The position numbers and the translations under genes were made by a program. From the NCBI GenBank assembly GCA_001828855.1, contig MHZT01000034.1, positions 186,001-250,000 of the forward strand: DNA of 64,000 bases, read 5' to 3'. This document shows positions 1 through 12,927 of this stretch, one piece after another. Below the pieces are notes generated by a model. The model saw only the letters and a program-made list of their open reading frames with translations, had not been told where the DNA came from and made no database searches. This DNA is from Rhodobacterales bacterium RIFCSPHIGHO2_02_FULL_62_130. Lineage in GTDB: Bacteria; Pseudomonadota; Alphaproteobacteria; Rhodobacterales; Rhodobacteraceae. Each line of letters opens with the position of its first letter. Positions within the stretch are counted from its first letter, which is position 1.

Positions 1-1
1 T

Positions 2-1525
2 TTCGTGGCCTTCACCATTCGCGAAGGCCAGCAGTTCAAGCTTGGCAAGATCTCGACGGTATCCGAACTCGAAGGCGTGGATGTTGCCGAATTCGTCGAT
101 GTGCAAAAACTGCGCTCAGGCGTGGTTTACTCGCCCGCGATCATCGAAAACAACATCGCCCGCATGGAAAGCCTTGCGCTTCGCAAAGGCCTGAACTTTG
201 TCCAGATCGAGCCGCGGATCACCCGCAATGAGCGTGATCAGACGCTGGACATTGAATTCGTGCTTAAGCGCGGCGAGAAGATCTTCGTTGAACGTATCGA
301 CGTCGAAGGGAACACCACCACTCTGGATCAGGTGGTGCGGCGGCAGTTCCGCACGGTGGAAGGCGACCCCTTCAACCCGCGCGAAATCCGCCAATCGGCA
401 GAACGTATCCGCGCCCTTGGCTTCTTTGCCGATGCCAAGGTTGAGTCGCAGCCCGGTTCGGATGGCGATCAGGTTGTCGTCAAGGTCGATGTCGAAGAAC
501 AACCCACCGGATCGCTGTCCTTTGGCGCGTCTTATGGCCTGTCATCGGGCGTCGGCCTGAACATCGGCTTTTCGGAAAGCAACTTCCTTGGTCGTGGTCA
601 GGGGCTTTCGCTGAACATCACCTCTGGCACTGACAGCAACGAGGGCAGCCTGACCTTTGTGGAACCGGCCTTCCTTGGCCGTGATCTGAAGCTGAAATTC
701 TCGGGCTATTACCGTGAGACAACGCAGGCAAGCGCGTCTTATGACACGTCGAATATTCTTGTCAGTCCGGCATTGGACTTTCCTGTAAGCGCCAATAGCC
801 GTTTGGAAGTGCGTCTGAAGTACTTCCAGGACACGATGACGAACTACACTGGTGAGTCCGACCTGTTGCTTGGGGAAGCGACCGGTTCGATGGCGGGTGC
901 CGGCATCGGCTACACCTATTCCTACGATACCCGCGTGAACGGGATGAACCCGAACGGCGGCATCCTGTTGCGCTTTGGTCAGGATTTTGTGGGATTGGGG
1001 GGTGACATCAAATATTTGTCCACCTCTGCACTTGCCTTGGCAGAAACCAAGATCTTCAACGAAGAAGTGACCGTGCGGACCGTGTTCGAAGGCGGCATGC
1101 TGAACAGTTTCGATGGCTACCAAACCCGCGTGACGGACCGCTTCTTCGGGAATGGCAAGGTGCGTGGATTTGAAACCAACGGCTATGGCCCGATGGATGG
1201 CAACCCTCTTAGCCCCGAGGCTGTCGGGGGGAACGTGTTCGCCGTCGCCAAATTCGAAGCTGATTTCCCGCTGGGCCTGCCGGAAGAATATGGCATCAAC
1301 GGTGGCGTTTTCTTTGATATCGGGTCCGTCTGGGGCTTGGACAATACCGATGGAACCGGGCCTGACCCGATTGATGACAGCTTCAAGCTGCGCTCGGCGG
1401 TTGGTTTCTCGGTGTTCTGGAAAACTCCGATCGGGCCGCTTCGCTTCAACTTCTCGAAGGCATTGCTGAAAGAGGTTGATGACAAAGAGCAGACCTTCGA
1501 CCTGACCATTTCGACGAAGTTCTGA
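2..1525 (+). CDS. bamA: Outer membrane protein assembly factor BamA (5'-truncated)
   Basis: This is the C-terminal part of the Omp85 protein that folds and inserts beta-barrel proteins into the outer membrane. The frame is open through the left edge of the window, so the start and the first POTRA domains lie outside it. About 170 residues of POTRA sequence are visible, followed by a long beta-barrel region. The barrel holds the family's VRGF loop motif (KVRGFETNGYGP, near residue 390 of the visible part), and the protein ends in TISTKF with the terminal Phe expected of a BAM substrate. The stop overlaps the ompH start (TGATG), so the two are translationally coupled. Identification is secure; only the N-terminus is missing. 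Confidence 0.96.
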   Translation, partial: FVAFTIREGQQFKLGKISTVSELEGVDVAEFVDVQKLRSGVVYSPAIIENNIARMESLALRKGLNFVQIEPRITRNERDQTLDIEFVLKRGEKIFVERIDVEGNTTTLDQVVRRQFRTVEGDPFNPREIRQSAERIRALGFFADAKVESQPGSDGDQVVVKVDVEEQPTGSLSFGASYGLSSGVGLNIGFSESNFLGRGQGLSLNITSGTDSNEGSLTFVEPAFLGRDLKLKFSGYYRETTQASASYDTSNILVSPALDFPVSANSRLEVRLKYFQDTMTNYTGESDLLLGEATGSMAGAGIGYTYSYDTRVNGMNPNGGILLRFGQDFVGLGGDIKYLSTSALALAETKIFNEEVTVRTVFEGGMLNSFDGYQTRVTDRFFGNGKVRGFETNGYGPMDGNPLSPEAVGGNVFAVAKFEADFPLGLPEEYGINGGVFFDIGSVWGLDNTDGTGPDPIDDSFKLRSAVGFSVFWKTPIGPLRFNFSKALLKEVDDKEQTFDLTISTKF

Positions 1526-2112
1526 TGCGCGCCCTTGCCGGCTGGGGATGGTTCAGGCAGGGGGCCATGGCCCTTTGCCTGCTGTTTGCGACGGTCGGTC
1601 ATGTGGACGCGCAGCAAAAGGCAGCGAACATGGTGCCGATTGCCACGCTGGACCAAGAGCGGTTCTTTAACGAGACGCGGTTCGGCAAGGCGGTCTTGGC
1701 GGCGTTTCAGTCTGACACGGATGCGCTGATTGCCGAAAACCGCAAGATCGAGGCCGATCTTGAGGCTGAAGAGCGGGATTTGACCTCTCGCCGTGCCACA
1801 ATGGGCGCGGAAGAGTTTCAGACCTTGGCGGCTGCCTTTGATCGCAAGGTTGAAGATATCCGCACCGCCCGCGATGCGACGTCGCAGGTTTTGTCCAAAC
1901 GGCTGGACGAAGACCGCGCCCGCTTTTTCGATGCTGCCCGTCCCGTGCTGATCGCGCTGATGGCCGAACGGGGGGTGCTGGCGATTATCGACAAGCGCGC
2001 TGTCCTGTTGGGGTTCGATACGATCGATCTGACCGAACTTGCCATAGCGCGTCTGGACGAAACGCTTGGCGACGGGGCTGCAACGCCGCCCTATGCCAGC
2101 CCAACACCTTGA
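1525..2112 (+). CDS. ompH: OmpH/Skp-family periplasmic chaperone
   Basis: The product is 195 residues. It has an N-terminal signal peptide of about 29 residues (hydrophobic GAMALCLLFATVG, cleavage probably after VDA). A basic/acidic helical region with heptad-like spacing follows (about residues 60-140), as in the tentacles of Skp, which holds unfolded outer membrane proteins in the periplasm. It overlaps the bamA stop by one base, which is the classical bamA-skp gene order. The C-terminal tail is Pro/Ala-rich. In many proteobacteria lpxD follows here, but it is absent. The family call rests on position, signal peptide and coiled-coil character, because Skp sequences are poorly conserved. Confidence 0.88.
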   Translation: MRALAGWGWFRQGAMALCLLFATVGHVDAQQKAANMVPIATLDQERFFNETRFGKAVLAAFQSDTDALIAENRKIEADLEAEERDLTSRRATMGAEEFQTLAAAFDRKVEDIRTARDATSQVLSKRLDEDRARFFDAARPVLIALMAERGVLAIIDKRAVLLGFDTIDLTELAIARLDETLGDGAATPPYASPTP

Positions 2113-2204
2113 CGCTGCGTAACAATCGCAACCTTGTTTCGCCCCTAACTGCTTGCTACTGAGGGGACAGGTTCCGTAAAGAGAACCGCCCAGGAGGAGA
2201 CAAC

Positions 2205-2678
2205 ATGACCGACCAAAGCCCCGCCCCGCTGCCGGTAGAGGCCGATATTGCGCTGATACAGCGCATTATTCCGCATCGCTATCCTTTCCTTCTGGTCGAC
2301 AAGGTGCGTGACATCGTGCCGTTCAAATCCTGTATCGGGATCAAGAACGTCACCATGAACGAACAGGTGTTTCAGGGCCATTTCCCCGGCATGCCGATCT
2401 TTCCGGGGGTGATGATCATCGAGGCGATGGCGCAGACCTCGGGGATTCTGGTGGGATTGTCGGTCGATCTGATCGACAAGAATGCCAAGGTGTTCTTCAT
2501 GTCGGTGGATGGAGTGAAGTTTCGCCGCAAGGTCGTGCCGGGCGATGTGATGGAATTGCATGTCGTCGCGGTGCGCGGTGGTGGCAAGGTCTGGAAATTC
2601 GAAGGCCGCGCCATGGTGAATGGCGAATTGGCCTGCGAGGCCACCTTCTCGGCCATGTTCGATCTGCCGAAGGCCTAA
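2205..2678 (+). CDS. fabZ: 3-hydroxyacyl-[acyl-carrier-protein] dehydratase FabZ
   Basis: FabZ dehydrates 3-hydroxyacyl-ACP to trans-2-enoyl-ACP in fatty acid elongation and competes with lipid A synthesis for 3-hydroxyacyl-ACP. The protein is 157 residues, the usual length. It has the hot-dog fold signature [12 protein letters not shown], the active-site His59 in [13 protein letters not shown] and the catalytic Glu73 in [11 protein letters not shown]. The ATG is preceded by a strong Shine-Dalgarno (AGGAGGAG at 2192-2199). The 92-base gap from ompH suggests it may also have its own promoter. lpxA begins 4 bases after its stop. Confidence 0.96.
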   Translation: MTDQSPAPLPVEADIALIQRIIPHRYPFLLVDKVRDIVPFKSCIGIKNVTMNEQVFQGHFPGMPIFPGVMIIEAMAQTSGILVGLSVDLIDKNAKVFFMSVDGVKFRRKVVPGDVMELHVVAVRGGGKVWKFEGRAMVNGELACEATFSAMFDLPKA

Positions 2679-2682
2679 GCCC

Positions 2683-3480
2683 ATGACCATCTCGCCCGAG
2701 GCCCGCATCCACCCTTCGGCCATCGTCGAGGCTGGCGCCGTGATCGGCGCGGGCGTCACGGTCGGCCCGTTCTGCCACATCGGGCCAGAGGTTACCTTGG
2801 CCGCCAATGTGGTGGTGAAAAGCCATGCCGTCGTGACGGGCTGGACGGATGTGGGCGAGGGGACGGTGGTGTTTCCCTTCGCCTCGGTTGGCGAAATCCC
2901 GCAAGATCTGAAGTTTCGCGGTGAACGCACGCGGCTGATCGTCGGCGCGCGCTGCCGTATCCGCGAAGGGGCGACGCTGAACACCGGCACCGAAGGCGGG
3001 GGCGGGCTGACGCAGGTGGGGGATGATTGCCTGCTGATGACGGGCGCGCATGTCGGCCATGATGCGATCTTGGGCAACCGGGTGATCCTCGCCAATCAGG
3101 TGGCGGTGGCGGGGCATTGCCAGATTGGCGATGACGTGATCATCGGCGGGTTGTCGGGGATTCACCAGTTTGTCCGCATCGGGCGCGGGGCGATCATCGG
3201 GGCCATCACGATGGTGACCAATGACGTGATGCCCTACGGGTTGGTGCAGGGGCCACGCGGCGAGTTGGACGGGCTGAACCTTGTCGGGCTGAAACGTCGC
3301 GGGGTAGATCGCGCCGATATTCAGGCGATGCGGGCGGGCTATCAGGCATTGGCGCAAGGCGAAGGCACCTTTCTTGACCGCGCCCGCCGTCTGGCCGAGG
3401 ATTCCGACAGCGCCTTCGTGCGCGAGATGACGGATTTCATCCTTGCCGCCTCGGACCGCAGCTTTCTGACCCCGAAATGA
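2683..3480 (+). CDS. lpxA: Acyl-ACP--UDP-N-acetylglucosamine O-acyltransferase LpxA
   Basis: LpxA catalyses the first step of lipid A synthesis, moving a 3-hydroxyacyl chain from ACP to UDP-GlcNAc in the cytoplasm. I start it at ATG 2683 (MTISPEARIHPS), which gives 265 residues; an upstream start would run back through fabZ. The sequence is a run of hexapeptide repeats typical of a left-handed beta-helix. The catalytic His is His126 in GAHVGHDAILG. IHQFVRIGRGAIIGA and the helical C-terminal domain are also typical of the family. It overlaps lpxI by four bases (ATGA). Confidence 0.96.
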   Translation: MTISPEARIHPSAIVEAGAVIGAGVTVGPFCHIGPEVTLAANVVVKSHAVVTGWTDVGEGTVVFPFASVGEIPQDLKFRGERTRLIVGARCRIREGATLNTGTEGGGGLTQVGDDCLLMTGAHVGHDAILGNRVILANQVAVAGHCQIGDDVIIGGLSGIHQFVRIGRGAIIGAITMVTNDVMPYGLVQGPRGELDGLNLVGLKRRGVDRADIQAMRAGYQALAQGEGTFLDRARRLAEDSDSAFVREMTDFILAASDRSFLTPK

Positions 3481-4280
3481 CCCGCAGAGCGCTTATCTGT
3501 GGCAACGGGGCTTTGCCTGCTGCCTTGGTCGCGGCCATGCCCGAGCGCCCGCTGATTTGCGCGCTGGACGGCTTTGCGCCCGAAGGTCTGGCGGTGGATC
3601 AAGTCTTTCGCATCGAACGGCTGGCGCTGTTCATCCGGCATTTGCAGGATGCGGGGGTGACCGAGGTGGCCTTTGCCGGTGCTGTGGCGCGTCCGCGTCT
3701 GGACCCGGCGCTGTTCGATCCGCAAACCGCGCTGATCGTGCCGCGCCTGTTGTCCGCGATCCATGCGGGCGATGATGCGGGGCTGCGGGTGATTATCAGC
3801 CTGTTTGAGGAAGAGGGGCTGACCGTGCGCGGCGTGGCCGATCTTGCGCCGGATCTTTTGGCGGGGGCAGGGGTACTGGGGGCGGTTGCGCCCAAAGCGC
3901 AGGACGAAACCGACGCCTTGCGTGGCCGCGCGATCCTGTCGGCGTTGGCTCCGGTCGATGTGGGGCAGGGCTGTGTTGTGGCCGCTGCCCTGTGTCTGGG
4001 GGTCGAGGCGATCTATGGCACCGATGCGCTGCTGGCCGATGTCGCCAGCCACCGCGCGCAACGTCACCCCTCTACAGGCGGCGTCTTTGTGAAATGCGCC
4101 AAGGGGGGCCAAGATTTGCGCGTCGATCTTCCCACCATCGGCCCCGACACCATCGACCGCTGCATTGCGGCTAGCCTGTCCGGCATCTGCCTGCAGGCGG
4201 GCCATGTGATCGTGCTGAACCGCGCTGTGGTCATCGCCCGCGCCGATGCGGCGGGTCTGGCGCTGTGGGCGCAGCCATGA
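3477..4280 (+). CDS. lpxI: UDP-2,3-diacylglucosamine pyrophosphatase LpxI
   Basis: This is a 267-residue member of the LpxI (DUF1009) family. LpxI hydrolyses UDP-2,3-diacylglucosamine to lipid X and UMP in alphaproteobacteria, replacing the unrelated LpxH. Visible family features are the N-terminal ICGNGALP, EVAFAGAVARPRL, the C-terminal-domain ICLQAGHVIVLNRA and the conserved DAxGLALW-like end. Start (ATGA) and stop (ATGA) both overlap the neighbouring genes, so lpxA-lpxI-lpxB is one translationally coupled unit, which supports the function. No LpxH-type metallophosphoesterase is present in the window. Confidence 0.93.
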   Translation: MTRRALICGNGALPAALVAAMPERPLICALDGFAPEGLAVDQVFRIERLALFIRHLQDAGVTEVAFAGAVARPRLDPALFDPQTALIVPRLLSAIHAGDDAGLRVIISLFEEEGLTVRGVADLAPDLLAGAGVLGAVAPKAQDETDALRGRAILSALAPVDVGQGCVVAAALCLGVEAIYGTDALLADVASHRAQRHPSTGGVFVKCAKGGQDLRVDLPTIGPDTIDRCIAASLSGICLQAGHVIVLNRAVVIARADAAGLALWAQP

Positions 4281-5392
4281 GGCTGTTCCTGATCGCCGGA
4301 GAACCCTCGGGCGATCGGTTGGGTGCGGCCCTGATGGCGGGCCTGCGGCAGTTGGTGCCGGATGTGACCTTTGAAGGCGTCGGCGGCCCCTTGATGCAGG
4401 CGCAGGGTCTGGCCAGCCTGTTCCCGATGGAAGAACTCTCGATCTTCGGCATTGCCGAGGTGCTGCCGAAGTATTTCCACCTGAAACGGCGGATCAGGCA
4501 AACCGCCGAGGCGGCGTTGGCCCGCGCGCCTGCTGCGGTCATCACCATCGATAGCCCCGATTTCTGCCTGCGCGTGGCTGCGATTGTGAAAGCCGCCCGC
4601 CCCGACCTGCGCACGATCCATTACGTCGCGCCGTCGGTCTGGGCATGGCGGCCGGGTCGCGCTGCGAAAATGGCGCGGGTGATCGATCATGTGCTGGCGC
4701 TTTTGCCCTTCGAGCCGCCTTATATGACTGCTGCCGGTATGAGTTGTGATTTCGTGGGCCATCCAGTCGTGACCGAAGCCCTGGCGACGCCCGAAGAAAC
4801 CTCGCTGATGGCAGGCGAAGGCCCGCTGATCCTGACCCTGCCCGGATCGCGCAAGGGCGAGGTTTCGCGCCTTGCCCCGGTGATCGGGCAGGTGCTGGCG
4901 CAGGTGAAGGCCGTTCACCCGAAGGCCCGCGTCGTCCTGCCGACGGTGCGCGGTGTGGCGGATCTGGTGCGGGACCTCACCGCAGATTGGCCCATCACCC
5001 CGCAGATCATCCAAGACCCCGCCCTGAAACGCGCGGCCTTTGCCGCAGCTGATGTGGCGATTGCCGCCTCTGGCACGGTGTCGCTGGAACTGGCGGCCAA
5101 TGCCTGCCCGATGGTGATTGCCTATGACATGCACCCCGTCTCGCTGTGGCTGATGCGGCGGGCGGCGCAGATTGATACGGTGACGCTGGTCAATCTGGTG
5201 TCAGACACCCGCGCCGTGCCGGAATTCATCGGCGAACGCTGCCGCGCCGATCTGATCGCCCCCGAAGTCTTGCGCCTGCTGGCGGATGGCGGTGCACAGG
5301 CCGAAGCGATGCGGATCACGATGCAGCGCCTTGGGGCAGGGGGAGAACCGCCCGGCCTGCGCGCTGCAAAATCCGTCCTGTCAGTGCTGTAG
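4277..5392 (+). CDS. lpxB: Lipid-A-disaccharide synthase LpxB
   Basis: LpxB condenses UDP-diacylglucosamine with lipid X to form the lipid A disaccharide at the inner membrane. The start is ATG 4277 (MRLFLIAGEPSGDRLG), overlapping the lpxI stop; an in-frame GTG 12 bases earlier is less likely. The 371-residue length fits this GT19 family. Signatures are the N-terminal AGEPSGD, YVAPSVWAWRPGR, LPGSRKGEV and ASGTVSLELAANACPMVIAY, a nucleotide-sugar-binding segment of GT-B type. It is the last gene of the envelope operon and converges on mnmA, with 22 bases between stops. Confidence 0.96.
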   Translation: MRLFLIAGEPSGDRLGAALMAGLRQLVPDVTFEGVGGPLMQAQGLASLFPMEELSIFGIAEVLPKYFHLKRRIRQTAEAALARAPAAVITIDSPDFCLRVAAIVKAARPDLRTIHYVAPSVWAWRPGRAAKMARVIDHVLALLPFEPPYMTAAGMSCDFVGHPVVTEALATPEETSLMAGEGPLILTLPGSRKGEVSRLAPVIGQVLAQVKAVHPKARVVLPTVRGVADLVRDLTADWPITPQIIQDPALKRAAFAAADVAIAASGTVSLELAANACPMVIAYDMHPVSLWLMRRAAQIDTVTLVNLVSDTRAVPEFIGERCRADLIAPEVLRLLADGGAQAEAMRITMQRLGAGGEPPGLRAAKSVLSVL

Positions 5393-5414
5393 CCCGAAAA
5401 ATTTTCGTCCGGCC

Positions 5415-6551
5415 TTAGCGCCCCTTCCAGATCCAGCCACCCCCAAAGACGCGGCTGCCTTCGGGGGCATAGAACACGCAGGCCTGCCCTGCCGAGACAC
5501 CATCCTCGGCATCCAGCAATTCCACCTCGGCCTCGGTTGCCGATAGCGGCCGGATCACAGCAGGGCGTGGCGGGCGGGTTGACCGCACCTTGACGTTCAG
5601 ATGCCATTCAGGGCGCGAGTCGAACGGCTCATCCCCCAGCCAGTTGATCTCGCGCAGCGGAATCACGCGGGTTGACAGCGCCTCTTTCGGCCCCACGATC
5701 ACCCGCCGCGTCGCTGGATCGAGTTTCACCACATAGATCGGATCGCCCAAGCCCCCGACACCAAGACCCCGCCGCTGGCCGATGGTGTAATGGATCACGC
5801 CGCGGTGGGTGCCAATCACATTGCCCGCCATATCGACAATCTCGCCCGGATCGGCAGCACCGGGGCGCAGCTTTTCGATCACGGCGGCATAGTTGCCATT
5901 CGGCACAAAGCAGATGTCCTGACTGTCGGGCTTGTCCGCCACCGCCAGCCCGTATTTCGCCGCCAGCGCCCGCGTTTCGGCCTTGGACGCCAGATGGCCC
6001 AGCGGAAAGCGCAGGTAATCAAGCTGTTCCGGCGTGGTCGAGAACAGGAAATAGCTTTGGTCGCGGTTCGGGTCGGTCGCCATGTGCAACTCGGGCGCCT
6101 CCCCCATCTTGCGCTGGATGTAATGCCCCGTCGCCATGCAATCGGCGTTCAGGTCTTTGGCGGTGGCCAGCAGGTCCTTGAACTTCACCCGTTCATTGCA
6201 GCGGATGCAGGGCACCGGCGTCGCCCCCGCAAGATAGGCGTCGGCGAATTCCTCGATCACCGCCTCGCGGAAGGTGTTCTCGTAATCCAGCACATAATGC
6301 GGAAAGCCCATCGTCTCGGCCACACGTCGCGCGTCGTGAATATCGCGCCCCGCACAGCAGGCACCCTTCTTGGCCAGCGCCGCGCCGTGGTCGTAAAGCT
6401 GCAGCGTCACGCCCACCACATCATAGCCTTCCTCGGCCAGCTGCGCCGCTACGACCGAGCTGTCAACGCCGCCCGACATCGCCACAACGACCCGCGTTTC
6501 CGAGGGCGGTTTGGCGAATCCAAGCGAATTAAGGGGATGGTCAAACGACAT
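5415..6551 (-). CDS. mnmA: tRNA-specific 2-thiouridylase MnmA
   Basis: MnmA thiolates U34 of tRNAs for Lys, Glu and Gln, using sulfur relayed from a cysteine desulfurase. The protein has 378 residues. It carries the ATP pyrophosphatase PP-loop [15 protein letters not shown] (about residues 24-38), the nucleophile Cys118 in [10 protein letters not shown] and the persulfide Cys214 in [12 protein letters not shown]. The N-terminus is about 15 residues longer than in E. coli. It is transcribed alone, convergent with lpxB and divergent from sciP. All catalytic residues are present. Confidence 0.96.
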   Translation of the reverse strand: MSFDHPLNSLGFAKPPSETRVVVAMSGGVDSSVVAAQLAEEGYDVVGVTLQLYDHGAALAKKGACCAGRDIHDARRVAETMGFPHYVLDYENTFREAVIEEFADAYLAGATPVPCIRCNERVKFKDLLATAKDLNADCMATGHYIQRKMGEAPELHMATDPNRDQSYFLFSTTPEQLDYLRFPLGHLASKAETRALAAKYGLAVADKPDSQDICFVPNGNYAAVIEKLRPGAADPGEIVDMAGNVIGTHRGVIHYTIGQRRGLGVGGLGDPIYVVKLDPATRRVIVGPKEALSTRVIPLREINWLGDEPFDSRPEWHLNVKVRSTRPPRPAVIRPLSATEAEVELLDAEDGVSAGQACVFYAPEGSRVFGGGWIWKGR

Positions 6552-6678
6552 GGGGTTCTGCTTTTGCGGGGATTATTCTGCTGCAATATAGGAAAATGCT
6601 ACGCACTCTCAACCCCTGCACTTCATCGATGCTTAAGGACGTTGCGCCATGATGCCCCACAGGTTTGAGGGAACGCCC

Positions 6679-6957
6679 ATGTATCTGAAAAAAGTCGACG
6701 GGCCGCGGCAGGTGACACTGCCCGACGGCAGCATCCTGACCCGCGCCGATCTGCCCCCGCCGGAAACCCGGCGCTGGGTGGCCAGTCGCAAGGCGGTGGT
6801 GGTCAAGGCCGTGCTTTACGGCCTGATGTCACAAGCCGAAGCGATAGAAAGATATGATCTGTCTGAGGAAGAGTTCGCCTTGTGGCGCGATGCTGTTGCC
6901 ACCCATGGCGAAAAAGCCCTTCGTGTGACAACGATTCAGAAATACAGACAACTTTAA
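6679..6957 (+). CDS. sciP: SciP-like DUF1153 CtrA-interacting regulator
   Basis: The product is a 92-residue helical protein of the DUF1153 family. In Caulobacter the family member SciP binds CtrA and DNA and represses CtrA-activated genes in swarmer cells. I choose ATG 6679 (MYLKKVDGPRQVTLPDGS), which matches the family N-terminus as I know it; an ATG at 6649 would add 10 residues. The segments TRADLPPPETRRWVASRK and AVVVKAVLYGLMSQAEA form the conserved helix-turn-helix-like core. It lies 94 bases upstream of ctrA on the same strand. The family assignment is strong. The anti-CtrA role is inferred from Caulobacter and is less certain in Rhodobacteraceae, where CtrA is often non-essential. Confidence 0.87.
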   Translation: MYLKKVDGPRQVTLPDGSILTRADLPPPETRRWVASRKAVVVKAVLYGLMSQAEAIERYDLSEEEFALWRDAVATHGEKALRVTTIQKYRQL

Positions 6958-6984
6958 GTTGTTTTTGCGATTCCTTCTGGCAGA

Positions 6985-6999
6985 GTAACCGTCAGTTAA
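6985..6999 (+). promoter_or_regulatory. Putative CtrA-binding box before ctrA
   Basis: The sequence reads GTAA-CCGTCAG-TTAA, one base from the Caulobacter CtrA consensus TTAA-N7-TTAA, and its right half extends to TTAACCAT (6996-7003). It ends about 52 bases before the ctrA start, a plausible place for autoregulation. A further TTAA lies at 7019-7022. The match is by eye; there are no binding data. Confidence 0.5.
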
Positions 7000-7051
7000 C
7001 CATTGGCCGCCACAGTCATTAACGAACCTGGGCCTCTGACGGAGTTTTACG

Positions 7052-12017
<4,966 letters not shown>

Positions 12018-12021
12018 CCCT

Positions 12022-12070
12022 TTCATCTTGGTCCAAATACTCTGGGGGTGCGGGGGGAAACCCCCGCGAC
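12022..12070 (+). repeat. Intergenic box, half form (copy 1)
   Basis: Four bases after the recG stop comes TTCATCTTGGTCCAAATACT, then a G-rich hairpin (GCGGGGG, loop GAAA, CCCCCGC at 12050-12067). The left motif is shared with the boxes near 25.7, 42.7, 46.2 and 50.75 kb. There is no T-tract, so it is not a classical terminator, but its position directly after a gene suggests a 3'-end or REP-like role. Confidence 0.7.
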
Positions 12071-12170
12071 TCACGCTTGATCTTGATATGTTCTCAGATG
12101 TTCTTAAAAAGTTCTTTACAGATCGCCCTTGATATGAGAACAATTCAGCAACAAGCAAGCGGAGGTCAAG

Positions 12171-12290
12171 ATGTTGAAGGAATTCAAGGAAATCGTCGCC
12201 CGTTCCCAAGCCACTGTTGTGGAGGATACTTTGGGGGTGGTTGCTCTCTTCGTTCTGCTGTTTGCCGGTCTCAGTTTCCCCGGCGCCTAG
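12171..12290 (+). CDS. 39-residue predicted single-pass membrane protein
   Basis: This short ORF begins at ATG 12171 with a good Shine-Dalgarno (GGAGG at 12161-12165, five bases before the start) and ends at TAG 12288. Its product starts MLKEFKEIVARSQATVVED and continues into one hydrophobic stretch (LGVVALFVLLFAGLSF, about residues 21-36). An amphipathic, charged N-terminus followed by a single transmembrane helix is typical of bacterial membrane microproteins. A rho-independent terminator lies 100 bases downstream. I recall similar tiny proteins in Rhodobacteraceae but no function. The RBS, codon character and terminator support it as a real gene. Confidence 0.62.
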   Translation: MLKEFKEIVARSQATVVEDTLGVVALFVLLFAGLSFPGA

Positions 12291-12388
12291 GTTCTGCCTG
12301 CGGTCTTCGTTGATCGGGTGATCTGCATCTGTCCCCCAGTGTTGCAACAGGCTGCCCGGCCTGTAACCCGAAGAAGAAACGCCCCTTG

Positions 12389-12424
12389 CCGCCGCCATCC
12401 CTGCGATGCGCGGCGGTTTTTTTT
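12389..12424 (+). terminator. Rho-independent terminator
   Basis: A CCGCCG/CGGCGG stem (12389-12394 with 12411-12416) with a structured loop is followed by eight T residues (12417-12424). It would end transcripts from recG and the 39-codon ORF. The T-run abuts the stop codon of the convergent IscU-like gene. Confidence 0.85.
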
Positions 12425-12866
12425 ATGCTGCGGCCTCGGCCTGTGCCGCCGCTTCGCAAGCGGCCTCAATCGCCAGCAGAATCGAGGCGTGCCGATTTTT
12501 ATACTCGCGCGCGGGGGTTAAGACTTCGTAACCGTGAAAGGGGGCCGCAGGCACGGGGCCGCCTTCCTTCAGCATCGCCCGCAGCGCGTCGCGCGCGGAC
12601 TCCAACTCGACACGGCTGCGCCCCAGCACCACCGCCCCCAGCACTGAGGCCGAGGCTTGACCCAGCGCGCAGGCCTTCACATCCTGCGCGAAGTCCGCCA
12701 CGCGGCCATCCCGCATCACCAGATCGACCGTCACGGTCGACCCGCACAAGGGCGAGCGCCGCCGCGACGTCCCCGACGGGGCCGCCAGCCGACCCAGATG
12801 CGGAATATCCGCCGCCAGCGCCAGAATCCGGCCCGAATAGAGTTTCACAAGATCGCTGTCGCTCAT
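12423..12866 (-). CDS. IscU/NifU-like iron-sulfur scaffold-type protein
   Basis: The product is 147 residues from ATG 12866 (MSDSDLVKLYSGRILALA). It resembles the SufU/IscU scaffold on which Fe-S clusters are assembled. Two of the three cluster-ligand cysteines are recognisable: Cys41 in SPLCGSTV and Cys66 in VKACALGQAS. At the position of the third, where SufU proteins usually read C-A-x-L, this protein has His126 in NRHASILLAIEA. That change and the Ala-rich C-terminus suggest a diverged scaffold with altered metal ligation. It is divergent from hisI by 61 bases. Fold assignment is fairly secure; a working scaffold role is not. Confidence 0.72.
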   Translation of the reverse strand: MSDSDLVKLYSGRILALAADIPHLGRLAAPSGTSRRRSPLCGSTVTVDLVMRDGRVADFAQDVKACALGQASASVLGAVVLGRSRVELESARDALRAMLKEGGPVPAAPFHGYEVLTPAREYKNRHASILLAIEAACEAAAQAEAAA

Positions 12867-12927
12867 GGCTTTTCCTCTGCTTGGGTCCAAGATAGGACCA
12901 CAAGGCAGCGACGCCAAGGAGAAGAGC

